Shown here: piece by piece, positions 54,048-62,372 of the stretch
Numbering within the stretch: the stretch's first letter is position 1
How the letters are laid out: every line of letters begins with the position of its first letter
NCBI GenBank assembly: GCA_025359785.1
Contig: JANYET010000014.1
Location: 1-64,000 of the forward strand
Length of the DNA: 64,000 nucleotides
DNA from: Alphaproteobacteria bacterium
Lineage (GTDB): Bacteria; Pseudomonadota; Alphaproteobacteria; Caulobacterales; Caulobacteraceae
Reading direction: 5' to 3'
Position numbers and translations under genes: made by a program
Notes under the pieces: model-generated
The model's database searches: none
The model's input: only the letters and a program-made list of their open reading frames with translations
What the model was told of the DNA's origin: nothing

Positions 54048-54072
54048 TACCTTGCACCACCCAATACCTTGC
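54048..54072 (+). promoter_or_regulatory. Duplicated TACCTTGC box before the PadR gene, candidate operator
   Basis: TACCTTGC occurs at 54048-54055 and again at 54065-54072, 17 bases apart start to start, about 33 bases before the PadR GTG. Two identical boxes just upstream of an autoregulator gene are the pattern of a PadR operator or of overlapping -35/-10 replacement elements; no sigma-70 hexamers are evident. Confidence 0.4.
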
Positions 54073-54104
54073 GATAGGTCTTGGCTTCGCAAGGAGGCGC
54101 AGAC

Positions 54105-54431
54105 GTGCCTGAAGCCATCGAAATCCAGCTGAAGAAGGGCGCGCTCGAACTGTGCGTGCTGGCGCTGCTCTCGCAGCATGACAGCTACGCCTACGAGATC
54201 GCCAGCCAGCTCTCCGAGTCGATCGGCATGGGCGAAGGCACGATCTATCCGCTGATGCGCCGCCTGCAGAACGACCGCCTGGTCGAGACCTATCTGGTCG
54301 AGAGCCCGACCGGCCCGTCGCGCAAATACTACCGGCTGACCGAGGCCGGCAAGGCCAGCTTCGGTTCGCAGAAGTCCGCCTGGAGTTCATTCTCCGGCGC
54401 GGTGGAATCCATCCTCGGAGGGGCGAAATGA
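54105..54431 (+). CDS. PadR-family transcriptional regulator
   Basis: A 108-residue winged-helix repressor. The PadR signature is LKKGALELCVLALLSQHDSYAYEIASQLSE, the recognition-helix region GEGTIYPLMRRLQNDRLVETYLVESPTGPSRKYYRLTEAGK (GTIYPLL-RL and the wing RKYY), and a short C-terminal helix. GTG 54105 is fixed by AAGGAGG seven bases upstream. ATGA overlap with the DUF1700 gene makes it the first gene of a three-gene operon; the duplicated TACCTTGC box just upstream is a likely binding site. Confidence 0.92.
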   Translation: MPEAIEIQLKKGALELCVLALLSQHDSYAYEIASQLSESIGMGEGTIYPLMRRLQNDRLVETYLVESPTGPSRKYYRLTEAGKASFGSQKSAWSSFSGAVESILGGAK

Positions 54432-55009
54432 CCCGTCAGGCGTTCATGGCCAGGTTGCGGGAAGGCCTCTACGGCCTGCCCCCGACAATGCAGGCCGACA
54501 TCGTCGCGGACTACGAAATCCACTTCAACGAAGGCGCGGCGGCCGGACGCAGCGAGGCCGAGGTGGCCGCCGCCCTCGGCGATCCCGGCCGGCTGGCCCG
54601 TGAACTGCGCGCCGAAGCCGGACTGAAGCGCTGGGAGGTCGAGCGCAGTGCGTCGGCCGGCGCCTCGGCGGTGTTCGCCGTCCTGGGCCTGGGCGCCATC
54701 GACATTCTCATCTTGCTGCCCATCCTGATGGGTGTCGCCAGCGCGGTCTTCGGGGTCGGCGTCGCGGTGCTGGCGCTGTTCTTCGCCGGCGGCGTGGTGT
54801 TCGCGGCGGGGCCCTTCTCGGGCCTGCCCGGCGGCCCAGCAGCCGCGATCCTGGCCGGCATCGGCCTGATGACCGGCGCGGCGTCCCTGGGCGCGGTGCT
54901 GTCCATCGTCACCATCGGCCTGGTCAACGCTCTGGTCTGGTACGGCCGTCTTCACTACCGGCTGCTGAAGCCGGCCCTCGAACCGCAAATGTCCGGAGGC
55001 GTGCAATGA
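54428..55009 (+). CDS. DUF1700-family membrane protein
   Basis: A 193-residue membrane protein. The cytoplasmic N-terminal part (FMARLREGLYGLPPTMQADIVADYEIHFNEGAAAGRSEAEVAAALGDPGRLARELRAE) is the hallmark of DUF1700, and three to four hydrophobic segments follow (SAVFAVLGLGAIDILILLPILMGV, VGVAVLALFFAGGVVFAAG, GLMTGAASLGAVLSIVTIGLVNALVW). DUF1700 genes sit with PadR-like regulators across many phyla; the role is unknown, perhaps sensing membrane state. Overlaps both neighbours by ATGA, so the three proteins are made together. Confidence 0.88.
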   Translation: MTRQAFMARLREGLYGLPPTMQADIVADYEIHFNEGAAAGRSEAEVAAALGDPGRLARELRAEAGLKRWEVERSASAGASAVFAVLGLGAIDILILLPILMGVASAVFGVGVAVLALFFAGGVVFAAGPFSGLPGGPAAAILAGIGLMTGAASLGAVLSIVTIGLVNALVWYGRLHYRLLKPALEPQMSGGVQ

Positions 55010-55821
55010 TCCGCGTGCTCGTCATGATCGCCGTGACCGGCTTCCTGGTTTCCGTGGTCACCCTTTCGACGGCCGTCGCCATAGGCGGGCCCGAACTGCT
55101 CACCGACGCGGCCTGGAACGGCTGGACCGGGCGGCACTTCCATTGGGACCGCGACTTCGACGACCGCGGCTGGAACCGCGGCGGCGCGGACGGCAAGCGC
55201 GACATCGCCTGGACCGGCGGCGACGCGCTGACCGTCGAGATCCCGGCAGAGGTCCGCTACACCCAAGGCTCCGGACCCGCGAAGCTGACCATCACCGGCC
55301 CGCAGCGCGAACTCGACAATCTGGTGCTCGAGGACGGCCACCTGCGCTTCACCCACGGCCGCCGTCACTGGGACAATCTCGTGGTGGTCATGACCGCCCC
55401 CAACGTGACCCGTTTCGACATCACCGGATCAGGCAAACTCTCCATCGAGGGCTACAGGCAGGACCGGCTGATCGTCGATCTCTCCGGCGACGGCTCGGTC
55501 GAGGCCAGGGGCGAGGTCAAATCCCTCGAACTGTCGATCTCCGGCTCCGGCGAATCCGATCTGTCGGCGCTCAACGTCCGCGACGCCAAGGTCGATATCG
55601 ACGGCTCCGGCGAGGCGACGCTCGCGCCCACCGGCGCGGCCAATATCAACATCTCCGGCTCTGGCGAGGTCACCCTGCTCAGCCATCCGGCGAAGCTGGA
55701 AAGCAACGTCTCCGGATCGGGCAGCATCCATCAGCGGGACGGCGCGTCCGCGGGCCCGGCGGCGCCCGAGCCGCCGGCTGCTCCGAAGCCGCCCAGGCCG
55801 CCTAGGCCGGCACGAACCTGA
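55006..55821 (+). CDS. GIN-domain (DUF2807) exported adhesin-like protein
   Basis: A 271-residue protein with one N-terminal hydrophobic segment (RVLVMIAVTGFLVSVVTLSTAVA) that is signal peptide or anchor, then a beta-rich GIN domain: repeating FDITGSGKLSIEGY, VDLSGDGSVEARG, LSISGSGESDLSAL, VDIDGSGEATLAP, ISGSGEVTLLSH and VSGSGSIHQ, i.e. short strands each capped by SGSG or DGSG, as in single-stranded right-handed beta-helices. The end is Pro/Ala/Arg-rich (APEPPAAPKPPRPPRPART). Third gene of the PadR-DUF1700 operon; its 3' end overlaps msrB by 20 bases. Confidence 0.87.
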   Translation: MIRVLVMIAVTGFLVSVVTLSTAVAIGGPELLTDAAWNGWTGRHFHWDRDFDDRGWNRGGADGKRDIAWTGGDALTVEIPAEVRYTQGSGPAKLTITGPQRELDNLVLEDGHLRFTHGRRHWDNLVVVMTAPNVTRFDITGSGKLSIEGYRQDRLIVDLSGDGSVEARGEVKSLELSISGSGESDLSALNVRDAKVDIDGSGEATLAPTGAANINISGSGEVTLLSHPAKLESNVSGSGSIHQRDGASAGPAAPEPPAAPKPPRPPRPART

Positions 55822-56293
55822 GCGCGACGCCGTTGTTGCAGTAGCGCAGACCCGTCGGCCTCGGCCCGTCGTCGAAGACGTGGCCGTGGTGACCCAGGCA
55901 CTGGGCGCAGTGATATTCGGTGCGCGGCAGCCCGATCGCCAGGTCGGTCTTCTTGGCCAGGGCGCCGGGGATGGCGGTGTAGAAGCTCGGCCAGCCGGTG
56001 CCGCTCTCGAACTTCCATTCCGACTTGAAGATCGGCAGGCCGCAACCCAGGCAGACGAAGGTCCCCTTGCGGTGCTCGTTCAGCAACGGGCTGGTCCCCG
56101 GCCGCTCGGTGTCCTCGTGGCGCAGCACGCCATAGGCGGCCGGCGGCAGCTTCACCCTCCAGTCGGCGTCGCTGAGTTTGCGGAATGCCGAGGCGGCGTA
56201 AGGATCGGCCGCGGCCAGGGCTAGGCTGGGAACGGCGGCGGCAAAGGCGGTGGCCATCAGGAAACCGCGGCGGGACAGATCGGGCATGTTCAT
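55802..56293 (-). CDS. msrB: Peptide-methionine (R)-S-oxide reductase, exported
   Basis: A 163-residue MsrB with a Tat-type signal (SRRGFLMATAFAAAVPSLALAA), so it acts in the periplasm. Zinc cysteines C81/C84 (VCLGCG) and C129/C132 (HCAQCLGHHGHVF) are in place, with SEWKFESGTGWPSFY and catalytic C152 in LRYCNNGVALRF. The usual RYCINSASL is changed after the Cys, but the cysteine itself is kept. ATG 56293; ATG 56287 is possible. Confidence 0.93.
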   Translation of the reverse strand: MNMPDLSRRGFLMATAFAAAVPSLALAAADPYAASAFRKLSDADWRVKLPPAAYGVLRHEDTERPGTSPLLNEHRKGTFVCLGCGLPIFKSEWKFESGTGWPSFYTAIPGALAKKTDLAIGLPRTEYHCAQCLGHHGHVFDDGPRPTGLRYCNNGVALRFVPA

Positions 56294-56351
56294 AGCTCTA
56301 AATACGCGCTGATCGCCGTTCAGGTTACAAGCGCCGCCGCGAAATTCTGTC

Positions 56352-56792
56352 TCAGCCGCGCCATTCGTAGAGCGCATCCGGCGTCTTCTCCTCATTGCCG
56401 GCGCCGTCGGTCAGCGCCACCAGCACGAAGCCCCGGGCCTCGTAAAACCGCCGCGCCCTGGCATTCTGCTGAAAGGTCCAGAGCTGGCGTTGATGGCCAT
56501 CGGCCAGGGCCAGCGCCAGAAGCCGCGGCCCCACGCCCTGCCCCTGGAACGCCGGCGCGACATAGAGGTGGTGGATCCAGTCGTGGTCGAAGCCGATGTA
56601 GCCGGCGATCCCGGCCCCCGATTCGGCCACCCACACGGTGTTGGCCGGCAGGAAGCGCTCGGCGAAGAATCGCAGGTCTTCGTCGGCGGTGTGCAGTTCG
56701 GGCAGGAAGCTCAGCGAAACCCGCATGGCCGTGCGGTGGACGATGGCGATGGCCTGGGCGTCCTCCGCCATGGCCCGGCGCAGGACGATCAT
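56352..56792 (-). CDS. GNAT-family N-acetyltransferase
   Basis: A 146-residue GCN5-like acetyltransferase. The acetyl-CoA loop is in IHHLYVAPAFQGQGVGPRLLALAL (Q-G-Q-G-V-G), followed by WTFQQNARARRFYEARGFVLV, the common end of the fold. Substrate unknown. ATG 56792 overlaps the stop of the upstream membrane-protein gene (ATGA). Confidence 0.88.
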   Translation of the reverse strand: MIVLRRAMAEDAQAIAIVHRTAMRVSLSFLPELHTADEDLRFFAERFLPANTVWVAESGAGIAGYIGFDHDWIHHLYVAPAFQGQGVGPRLLALALADGHQRQLWTFQQNARARRFYEARGFVLVALTDGAGNEEKTPDALYEWRG

Positions 56793-57301
56793 CCTACTGC
56801 TGGGACCAGGTTGCGGTCGCCCCACACGACGAGAAGCCAGAACATCAAGCCACTGAGCGCCCCGAGACCGCCAAGGAGGCCGATGGCGAACACGCCGGAC
56901 AGGACTGCTGCCAGTTGGGACTCTGAACCCGACGGGCCACTTCCAGCCGGCAAGTCCACCCGCACCGCCACCGCGCCAAGACTCAAATGCCCGCCGAATA
57001 AAATCGGGAGGAGGAGCACCAAGCCACCAACTAAAGCAATGACGGCCCCGCAGAGAGCCATCCATGCCAATCGCGGCCGGAGACGGTGACGAACGCCAAA
57101 ATGCAGAGGCAAGGCTATCAGGATGATCGGCACATAGACGGCCAAGCATGTGGCCGCAAAATAGGTGGCTACCGAGGTTGTCGAACCCTTGGCCGCGACC
57201 GCGGTCGCGAACCAAGCATACAGGGCTGCCACTGGCCACGGCGCCCCAACGAAACCCAGTATCAGTCTCCAGACGCGCGGTTGCGGTCGTATCTCCCCCA
57301 T
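56789..57301 (-). CDS. Four-helix membrane protein of unknown function
   Basis: A 170-residue membrane protein with four hydrophobic segments: about 15-38 (GFVGAPWPVAALYAWFATAVAA), 45-70 (FAATCLAVYVPIILIALPLHFG), 80-103 (MALCGAVIALVGGLVLLLPILFGG) and 130-160. No family recognised. ATG 57301 is used; GTG 57319 lies upstream. Overlaps the GNAT gene, so the pair is translated together. Its base use is slightly less GC-rich than its neighbours, which could mean late acquisition. Confidence 0.6.
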   Translation of the reverse strand: MGEIRPQPRVWRLILGFVGAPWPVAALYAWFATAVAAKGSTTSVATYFAATCLAVYVPIILIALPLHFGVRHRLRPRLAWMALCGAVIALVGGLVLLLPILFGGHLSLGAVAVRVDLPAGSGPSGSESQLAAVLSGVFAIGLLGGLGALSGLMFWLLVVWGDRNLVPAVG

Positions 57302-57343
57302 GGGTCGAAGATGACCCACTGGGGTGCAAGTCGCAACAATCAG

Positions 57344-58324
57344 CTACTGAAGCCCCGCGCCCTCCTCCAGGCCCAGCATCAGGTTGAGGTTCTGCACCGC
57401 CGCGCCCGATGCGCCCTTGCCGAGGTTGTCGAGCACGGCGACCAGGCGGGCCTGTGTGCGGTCGGCGCTGGGGAAGACGTAGAGCTTCATCCGGTTGGTG
57501 CCGTTCAGCGCCTCGGGATCGAGCGCCGCGACATAGCCCCCGGCCCCGGCGCGAACCTGGGCGAGCTCGGCGCACTCGGACGCGCTGGCCACCGCCACGA
57601 ACGCCTCGCCGGCATAGGCCGCCTGTAGCGCCCCATGCAGGTCCGATGGGTCCGGCCTGCCAGGCAAGGCCCAGAGCTGTAGCGGAACCTCGACGATCAT
57701 CCCCTGGGCATAGCGGCCGACCGAGGGAGCGAACACCGGCGGATGGGCCAGGCCGGTATGCTGCTGCATCTCCGGCAGGTGCTTGTGAGCCAGGTTCAGC
57801 CCGTAGACGCGCACGGCGTCGTTGGTCCCCTTGGGCGCGGGCGCCTCGAACTCGGCGATCAGACCCTTGCCGCCGCCGGAATAGCCGGAGATGGCGTTCA
57901 CGGTCAGGGGGAAGTCCGCCGGGATCAGGCCGGCGGCCACCAGGGGACGCACCAGGCTGATGAAGCCGGTCGGATAGCAGCCCGGATTGCTGACGCGGGT
58001 CGCGCCGGCGATGGCCGCACGCTGGCCCAAGGCCATCTCGGCGAAGCCATAGGTCCAGCCGGACGCCACCCGGTGCGCGGTCGAGGCGTCGACGATTCGC
58101 ACGCTGTTCGACTGCACCAGCGCCACCGCCTCGCGCGCCGCGTCGTCCGGCAGGCAGAGCACGACCGCGTCCACCCCGTTCAGCAGCTCGGCGCGCGCGC
58201 CGGCGTCCTTGCGCCGCGCCGGATCGATCGAGACGACCTCCAGGTCGCCGCGGCCGGCCAGCCGCTCGCGGATCTGCAAGCCCGTGGTGCCGGCTTCGCC
58301 ATCGATGAAGACTGTGTGGGTCAT
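57344..58324 (-). CDS. argC: N-acetyl-gamma-glutamyl-phosphate reductase (type 2)
   Basis: A 326-residue enzyme of arginine synthesis. The cofactor loop [11 protein letters not shown] replaces the classical GxxGYxG and is typical of the shorter type 2 ArgC. Catalytic C116 stands in [21 protein letters not shown] and [12 protein letters not shown] hold the catalytic His region. ATG 58324. Convergence with nothing; it follows the rpsI terminator on the same strand. Confidence 0.94.
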   Translation of the reverse strand: MTHTVFIDGEAGTTGLQIRERLAGRGDLEVVSIDPARRKDAGARAELLNGVDAVVLCLPDDAAREAVALVQSNSVRIVDASTAHRVASGWTYGFAEMALGQRAAIAGATRVSNPGCYPTGFISLVRPLVAAGLIPADFPLTVNAISGYSGGGKGLIAEFEAPAPKGTNDAVRVYGLNLAHKHLPEMQQHTGLAHPPVFAPSVGRYAQGMIVEVPLQLWALPGRPDPSDLHGALQAAYAGEAFVAVASASECAELAQVRAGAGGYVAALDPEALNGTNRMKLYVFPSADRTQARLVAVLDNLGKGASGAAVQNLNLMLGLEEGAGLQ

Positions 58325-58342
58325 GCCCCAAGTATCCCGACA

Positions 58343-58377
58343 AAGAGAAAGGGCGCTCCGGTTTCCCGAAGCGCCCT
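58343..58377 (-). terminator. Rho-independent terminator of rplM-rpsI
   Basis: On the minus strand an 8-base-pair stem (58350-58357 with 58370-58377), one mismatch, then three more pairs around loop GAAA, followed by TTTCTCTTTG. It starts 30 bases after the rpsI stop. Confidence 0.8.
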
Positions 58378-58406
58378 CGCAAGCACGGACTGTATCCGAA
58401 CGAGGT

Positions 58407-58982
58407 CTAGCGCTTCGAGAACTGGAAGCTGCGGCGGGCCTTGGCCTTGCCGTACTTCTTCCGCTCCACGACGCGGCTGTCGCGGGTCAGCAGGCCATGC
58501 GGCTTCAAGACCGAGCGAAGTTCCGGCTCATAGTAGGTGAGCGCCTTGGAAATCGCATGCCGGATCGCGCCGGCTTGGCCGGAGAGACCCGAGCCGGACA
58601 CGGTGACTTCCACGTCGAACTGGCCTTCGCGGCCGGTGAGCACGAACGGCTGCTCGATCATCATCCGCAGCACCGGACGCGCGAAGTAGACGGCCAGGGC
58701 GCGGGCTGTACCAGACCCGCCGCCACGATCGGTATCGCCGCCGGTGACGGTGATCTTGCCCTTGCCAGGCTTGATCCAGACGCGGGCGATGGCGTTCTTG
58801 CGCTTGCCGGTCGCGTAGGCGCGGCCTTGGGCATCGACCTTGCGTTCATGAACGACGACGTCCGACGCCTGGGTGCCGAGGCCCTTCAGGGCGTCGAAGC
58901 CCTTCGCTTCTGTAACGGGGGCTGCTGCAACCGGGGCCTCGGTGACCGAGGCGGCTTCCGGGGTGGTGTTTTCTTCCGACAT
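58407..58982 (-). CDS. rpsI: 30S ribosomal protein S9
   Basis: A 191-residue S9. The conserved core begins around residue 58 ([25 protein letters not shown]) and ends with the required C-terminal tail [17 protein letters not shown] that reaches the P-site tRNA. The first 55 residues are an Ala/Glu/Thr-rich extension ([21 protein letters not shown]) absent from E. coli S9 and partly shared by other alphaproteobacteria. ATG 58982, two bases after the rplM stop with GGAG nine bases upstream; a GTG at 58988 overlapping that stop is less likely. Confidence 0.96.
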   Translation of the reverse strand: MSEENTTPEAASVTEAPVAAAPVTEAKGFDALKGLGTQASDVVVHERKVDAQGRAYATGKRKNAIARVWIKPGKGKITVTGGDTDRGGGSGTARALAVYFARPVLRMMIEQPFVLTGREGQFDVEVTVSGSGLSGQAGAIRHAISKALTYYEPELRSVLKPHGLLTRDSRVVERKKYGKAKARRSFQFSKR

Positions 58983-58984
58983 GC

Positions 58985-59455
58985 TCACGCGCTCCGCACG
59001 TTCTTGGCGTTCAGATCAGCGAACGCGATGGTCTCGGGGTTCTGTGCGGCGTGCGGATGCTCCGGCGCATTGTAGACGCGCAGGTGCGTCAGCTGCTTGC
59101 GGGCCAGAGGGCTTTCCTTCGGCAGCATGCGCTCGACGGCCTTTTCCAGAACGCGCTCCGGGAAGCGGCCGTTCAGGATCGCGCCGGCGGTGCGTTGCTT
59201 GACGCCGCCCGGGTGACCGGTGTGCCAGTAATAGATCTTGTCCTCGAGCTTCTTGCCCGTGAACTTCACCTTATGGGCGTTGATCACGACGACGAAATCG
59301 CCGCAGTCGACGTTCGGGGTGTAGTCGGGCCGATGCTTGCCGCGAAGACGCTTGGCGATGAAGGTCGCGAGGCGGCCGACAACGGCGTTCTCGGCGTCGA
59401 TCACGATCCACTTCTTCTCGACCTCGGCGGGCTTCAACGAAGCCGTGGTCTTCAT
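58985..59455 (-). CDS. rplM: 50S ribosomal protein L13
   Basis: A 156-residue L13: [69 protein letters not shown] and [46 protein letters not shown] 59455 gives [12 protein letters not shown] 59458 and frames further up are alternatives, none with a strong ribosome-binding site. Forms the usual rplM-rpsI operon. A 16-base palindrome lies about 140 bases upstream. Confidence 0.97.
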   Translation of the reverse strand: MKTTASLKPAEVEKKWIVIDAENAVVGRLATFIAKRLRGKHRPDYTPNVDCGDFVVVINAHKVKFTGKKLEDKIYYWHTGHPGGVKQRTAGAILNGRFPERVLEKAVERMLPKESPLARKQLTHLRVYNAPEHPHAAQNPETIAFADLNAKNVRSA

Positions 59456-59595
59456 CATGGGAATTTCATCCGAATAGGCGCGGGACGAAGAGGGCCCCGA
59501 CATGAGCCGGCGCATATGCCGCCTGCGCCGGACCGTGTCAACTCGCCAGGGCGAGAAATAGGTCAGGCGGTTGAAAAGATTGCAGTTTCTTAGCG

Positions 59596-59611
59596 CGGTA
59601 TTATAATACCG
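59596..59611. promoter_or_regulatory. 16-base perfect palindrome upstream of rplM, candidate operator
   Basis: CGGTATTATAATACCG is perfectly self-complementary and contains TATAAT on both strands. It sits three bases past the cytochrome P460 stop and about 140 bases before rplM, both on the minus strand. No T tract follows on either side. It may be a -10 region inside an operator for rplM-rpsI or a regulator site for the P460 unit. Confidence 0.4.
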
Positions 59612-59614
59612 TAT

Positions 59615-60217
59615 TCAGGGCTTGGCCTTGGCTTCTTCCGCCAGATAGGCCGCGCTGAAGGTCTTCATCTCCTGCGCCTTGGCGATCAGCGTCGGATAGA
59701 ACTGCACGAAGGTGGTATCCACCGCGGCATGCTCCTCGTGACACTTGTTGCACCCGGAGTCCTGCGGCAGGGCTGCGCCGCTGGCGGGGAAGAAAGCCCA
59801 GCCGCTCTTGAAGCGCGCCACATCCTTCACGTGGTACTCGATGCCGACGCGGTCGGCTTGGAAGACGCCGGCCTTGGTGATCGATCCCCGCGTCTGGCCC
59901 TTGCGGATTTCCAGCACCATCACCGTCTTGTCCGGCCAGGTTCCGGTCTTCTGGAAGGCGGCGTAGGACGCCGGATCGACGAAGACGGTCTCGAAGGTGT
60001 GCTGCGCCGGCGGCGGACCTTCAATGTAGGCCATGTCCATACCCGACGAGAGGTAGATCCAGGTCCGGTAGTCAGCCGGCGCCACCAGCTTGCCGTCCGC
60101 GGTGTAGGACAGGACAGCGGGGTGCTTCTCGGCCGCCTGCGAGACCGCGGCGGCGGTGAGCCCGCCGGCCACGGCGACGGCAAGCGCCAACGCGAGAATT
60201 CGAACCTGCGATGACAT
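59615..60217 (-). CDS. Cytochrome P460-family protein
   Basis: A 200-residue exported c-type haemoprotein. Signal peptide (VRILALALAVAVAGGLTAAAVSQA) and a single haem motif CNKCH (156-160), followed by a helical tail. The body has YRTWIYLSSGMDMAYIEGPPPAQHTFETVFVDPASYAAFQKTGTWPDKTVMVLEIRK, the layout of cytochrome P460, in which a Lys-porphyrin cross-link allows oxidation of hydroxylamine or NO chemistry. Which lysine would cross-link cannot be told. ATG 60217. Neighbour ctaA makes haem A, not haem c. Confidence 0.85.
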   Translation of the reverse strand: MSSQVRILALALAVAVAGGLTAAAVSQAAEKHPAVLSYTADGKLVAPADYRTWIYLSSGMDMAYIEGPPPAQHTFETVFVDPASYAAFQKTGTWPDKTVMVLEIRKGQTRGSITKAGVFQADRVGIEYHVKDVARFKSGWAFFPASGAALPQDSGCNKCHEEHAAVDTTFVQFYPTLIAKAQEMKTFSAAYLAEEAKAKP

Positions 60218-60304
60218 GACCTAGCCCCTGACTGCGATGGGGTTTTGTGAGCCCCGCCGGCGGACGGCGCAAGGACGCGGATTCGGCGATTCCGGACTCC
60301 GCCG

Positions 60305-61336
60305 TCAGCCCCGGCGCACCCGCCAGGCGAAGGTGGTCGCCAGGGCCAGGGTCAGGGCGGCGGTCAACTGGTGTGCGACGCCCAGCGCCAGCGGTACGCC
60401 GGCCATCAAGGTCACGATCCCGAGCATCGCCTGCAGGGTCACCATCCCCGCCAGCCCCAGGGCCAGAGCCTTCGACGCCGCCGGCAGTTGGCGGGAGCGC
60501 CAGGCGCCCACGCCCATGGCGATCGCCGCGATCAACAGCAGATAGGCCGTCAGCCGGTGATGCAGCTGCACCGCGCCCTGGCTGTGCGCCAGCGTCGCCC
60601 AGACCCCGGCGCCGGCGTAGTCCTGCGGCAGCAGCCGGCCCGCGAACATCGGCCAGTCGTTGTAGACGAGCCCGGCGTGGTTCCCCGCCACCAGGGCGCC
60701 CAGCAGGACCTGCAGATAGGTCAGGCCCAGCAATCCCAGAGCCAGGCCGCCCCACCGGCTCGGCAAGGTCTGGCGCGCCCAGCCGGACCACGCCTCCAGC
60801 GCCGTCCAGATCAGCGCGCCAAGCAGCGCGAACGCGATCCCCAGGTGCAGGGTCAGGCGCTCCGGCGCCACATAGACCCGCTCGGACAGGCCGCTCGCCA
60901 CCATCCACCAGCCGACCAGGGGCTCCAAGGCAATCAGCAGCACAACGCCGCACAGCGGGCCGAACAGACGACGCGGAATCTCGCGGCGCGCCGCGAACCA
61001 GATCAGAGGCGCCAGAAAAGCGACGCCAAGCACACGGGCCAGCAGGCGATGCGACCACTCCCAGAAATAGATGAAGCGGAACTGGTCCAGGGTCATCGTC
61101 GGATTGATGAACCGGAACTGCGGAATCGCCCGGTAGCGCGCGAACTCCGCCTGCCACTCGGCGAGGCTGAGCGGCGGCAGGGCGCCGGAGATCGGCCGCC
61201 ATTCGGTGATCGAGAGCCCCGAGCCGGTGAGGCGCGTAATGCCCCCGACCACCACCATCGCCACGACAACGGCGGCGATCAGCACAAGCCAGATCGCCAA
61301 GGGCCGGGCGCGGTCGGAACGCAGGAACGAAGTCAT
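60305..61336 (-). CDS. ctaA: Haem A synthase
   Basis: A 343-residue, eight-helix membrane protein of the Cox15/CtaA type 2 form. Haem-ligand His segments: [48 protein letters not shown] and [15 protein letters not shown], with [21 protein letters not shown] near the N-terminus and [21 protein letters not shown] in the middle. It oxidises haem O to haem A for cytochrome oxidase. Divergent from the DUF2842 gene. Confidence 0.95.
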   Translation of the reverse strand: MTSFLRSDRARPLAIWLVLIAAVVVAMVVVGGITRLTGSGLSITEWRPISGALPPLSLAEWQAEFARYRAIPQFRFINPTMTLDQFRFIYFWEWSHRLLARVLGVAFLAPLIWFAARREIPRRLFGPLCGVVLLIALEPLVGWWMVASGLSERVYVAPERLTLHLGIAFALLGALIWTALEAWSGWARQTLPSRWGGLALGLLGLTYLQVLLGALVAGNHAGLVYNDWPMFAGRLLPQDYAGAGVWATLAHSQGAVQLHHRLTAYLLLIAAIAMGVGAWRSRQLPAASKALALGLAGMVTLQAMLGIVTLMAGVPLALGVAHQLTAALTLALATTFAWRVRRG

Positions 61337-61427
61337 TGGCGCGGCCCTACTCCCGAACGCCGCCGACGTCCACGCCTGCGCCGCTCTTTGCTTTCATGAG
61401 ATCGAAGCGCCCGCTATGGACGGCCCC

Positions 61428-61625
61428 ATGACCCCGCGCACGCGCAAGCTCATCGGCCTCTTCGGCGTCCTGACCTTCATCCTGCTGTATATGGGTGCGA
61501 TCGTCGGCCTCGCCAGATACGTCCCCGACCACGGCCCCCTGCAGTTCACCTTCTACGCCCTGGCCGGCATCTGCTGGGGCATCCCCATCCTGCCCCTGAT
61601 CAGCTGGATGAACCGCGAGGGCTGA
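61428..61625 (+). CDS. DUF2842-family small membrane protein
   Basis: A 65-residue protein with two membrane helices (LIGLFGVLTFILLYMGAIVGLARYV and FTFYALAGICWGIPILPLISWM), the DUF2842 layout found in alphaproteobacteria, often next to ctaA. Function unknown, possibly linked to terminal oxidase biogenesis (inference). ATG 61428 is preferred; ATG 61416 is four codons upstream. Confidence 0.82.
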   Translation: MTPRTRKLIGLFGVLTFILLYMGAIVGLARYVPDHGPLQFTFYALAGICWGIPILPLISWMNREG

Positions 61626-61687
61626 GGCTTTTCGGGATTGCCGCGAGGATCATCGCCCGTCTATAAGCCGCGCTCGCCGCGAGGCGT

Positions 61688-61764
<77 letters not shown>

Positions 61765-61788
61765 TCTCTTCCCCCAACGATCCTTTCT

Positions 61789-61958
61789 GATCGTCATGGC
61801 AGGGCTTGGAAGCCTGCCCTCGGGCGGGTCGCGGAGCGACGCGATCCGGGGGGCCATCCAGATGCACAGGTTTCTCGAAGTGAAGCGTCGGCCTCTCCCA
61901 CCTTGCGTGGCGATGGCAGCGCTTTTGGATGGCCGGGACAAGCCCGGCCATGACGATC
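61789..61958. repeat. Palindromic dispersed element with 20-base terminal inverted arms
   Basis: The 20-base ends at 61789-61808 and 61939-61958 match as inverted repeats at 19 of 20 positions (both read GATCGTCATGGC inward). The 130-base interior has further partial symmetry and no reading frame of note. The right end supplies the TGA stop of the merR gene. The shorter element at 62803-62836 shares the CGTCATGGCC end. Confidence 0.7.
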
Positions 61959-62358
61959 AACGCGGTTCGAGCAAACTATCCAGCCGCTGCTTGGCGGTCT
62001 CCAGATCGCGGAGCGCCTCGTAGAGGCTGTCGCGGTCGCCGCCGCTGGGCCCGCCGCTCGATCCGGGCGGGGCGGTCCGCGCACCGCCCTCGCCGCTCGC
62101 GCCGACCAGCCGGCGCACGCCCTCTTCGCGGTGCAGGCGCTGGACGCCCTTGATGGTGTAGCCCTCGTCGTGCAGCAGCCGGCGCACGCCGCGCAGCACC
62201 GCGATATCGGAAGGCCGATAGAACCGGCGGCCGCCGGCGCGCTTCATCGGCCGGATGAACGAGAACTTGGTTTCCCAGAACCGCAGGACGTGTTGCGGCA
62301 CGCTGAGCTCGTCCGCCGCTTCGGAGATTGTCCGAAAGGCTTCCGGCCCCTTGGCCAT
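61957..62358 (-). CDS. MerR-family transcriptional regulator
   Basis: A 133-residue regulator with an N-terminal MerR helix-turn-helix ([65 protein letters not shown]) and a short Gly/Ser-rich, then coiled C-terminus ([22 protein letters not shown]). There is no obvious effector domain or metal cysteines. This merR-ihfA-fabH order is typical for alphaproteobacteria. The stop codon coincides with the end of the palindromic element at 61789-61958. Confidence 0.92.
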   Translation of the reverse strand: MAKGPEAFRTISEAADELSVPQHVLRFWETKFSFIRPMKRAGGRRFYRPSDIAVLRGVRRLLHDEGYTIKGVQRLHREEGVRRLVGASGEGGARTAPPGSSGGPSGGDRDSLYEALRDLETAKQRLDSLLEPR

Positions 62359-62372
62359 GACCTAGGACGCCT

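Noticed and set aside
56352..58382. One very long minus-strand frame joining the GNAT protein to sequence across argC
   Set aside because: Only the last 146 residues (from ATG 56792) are GNAT; the rest is out of frame with argC and with the membrane-protein gene.
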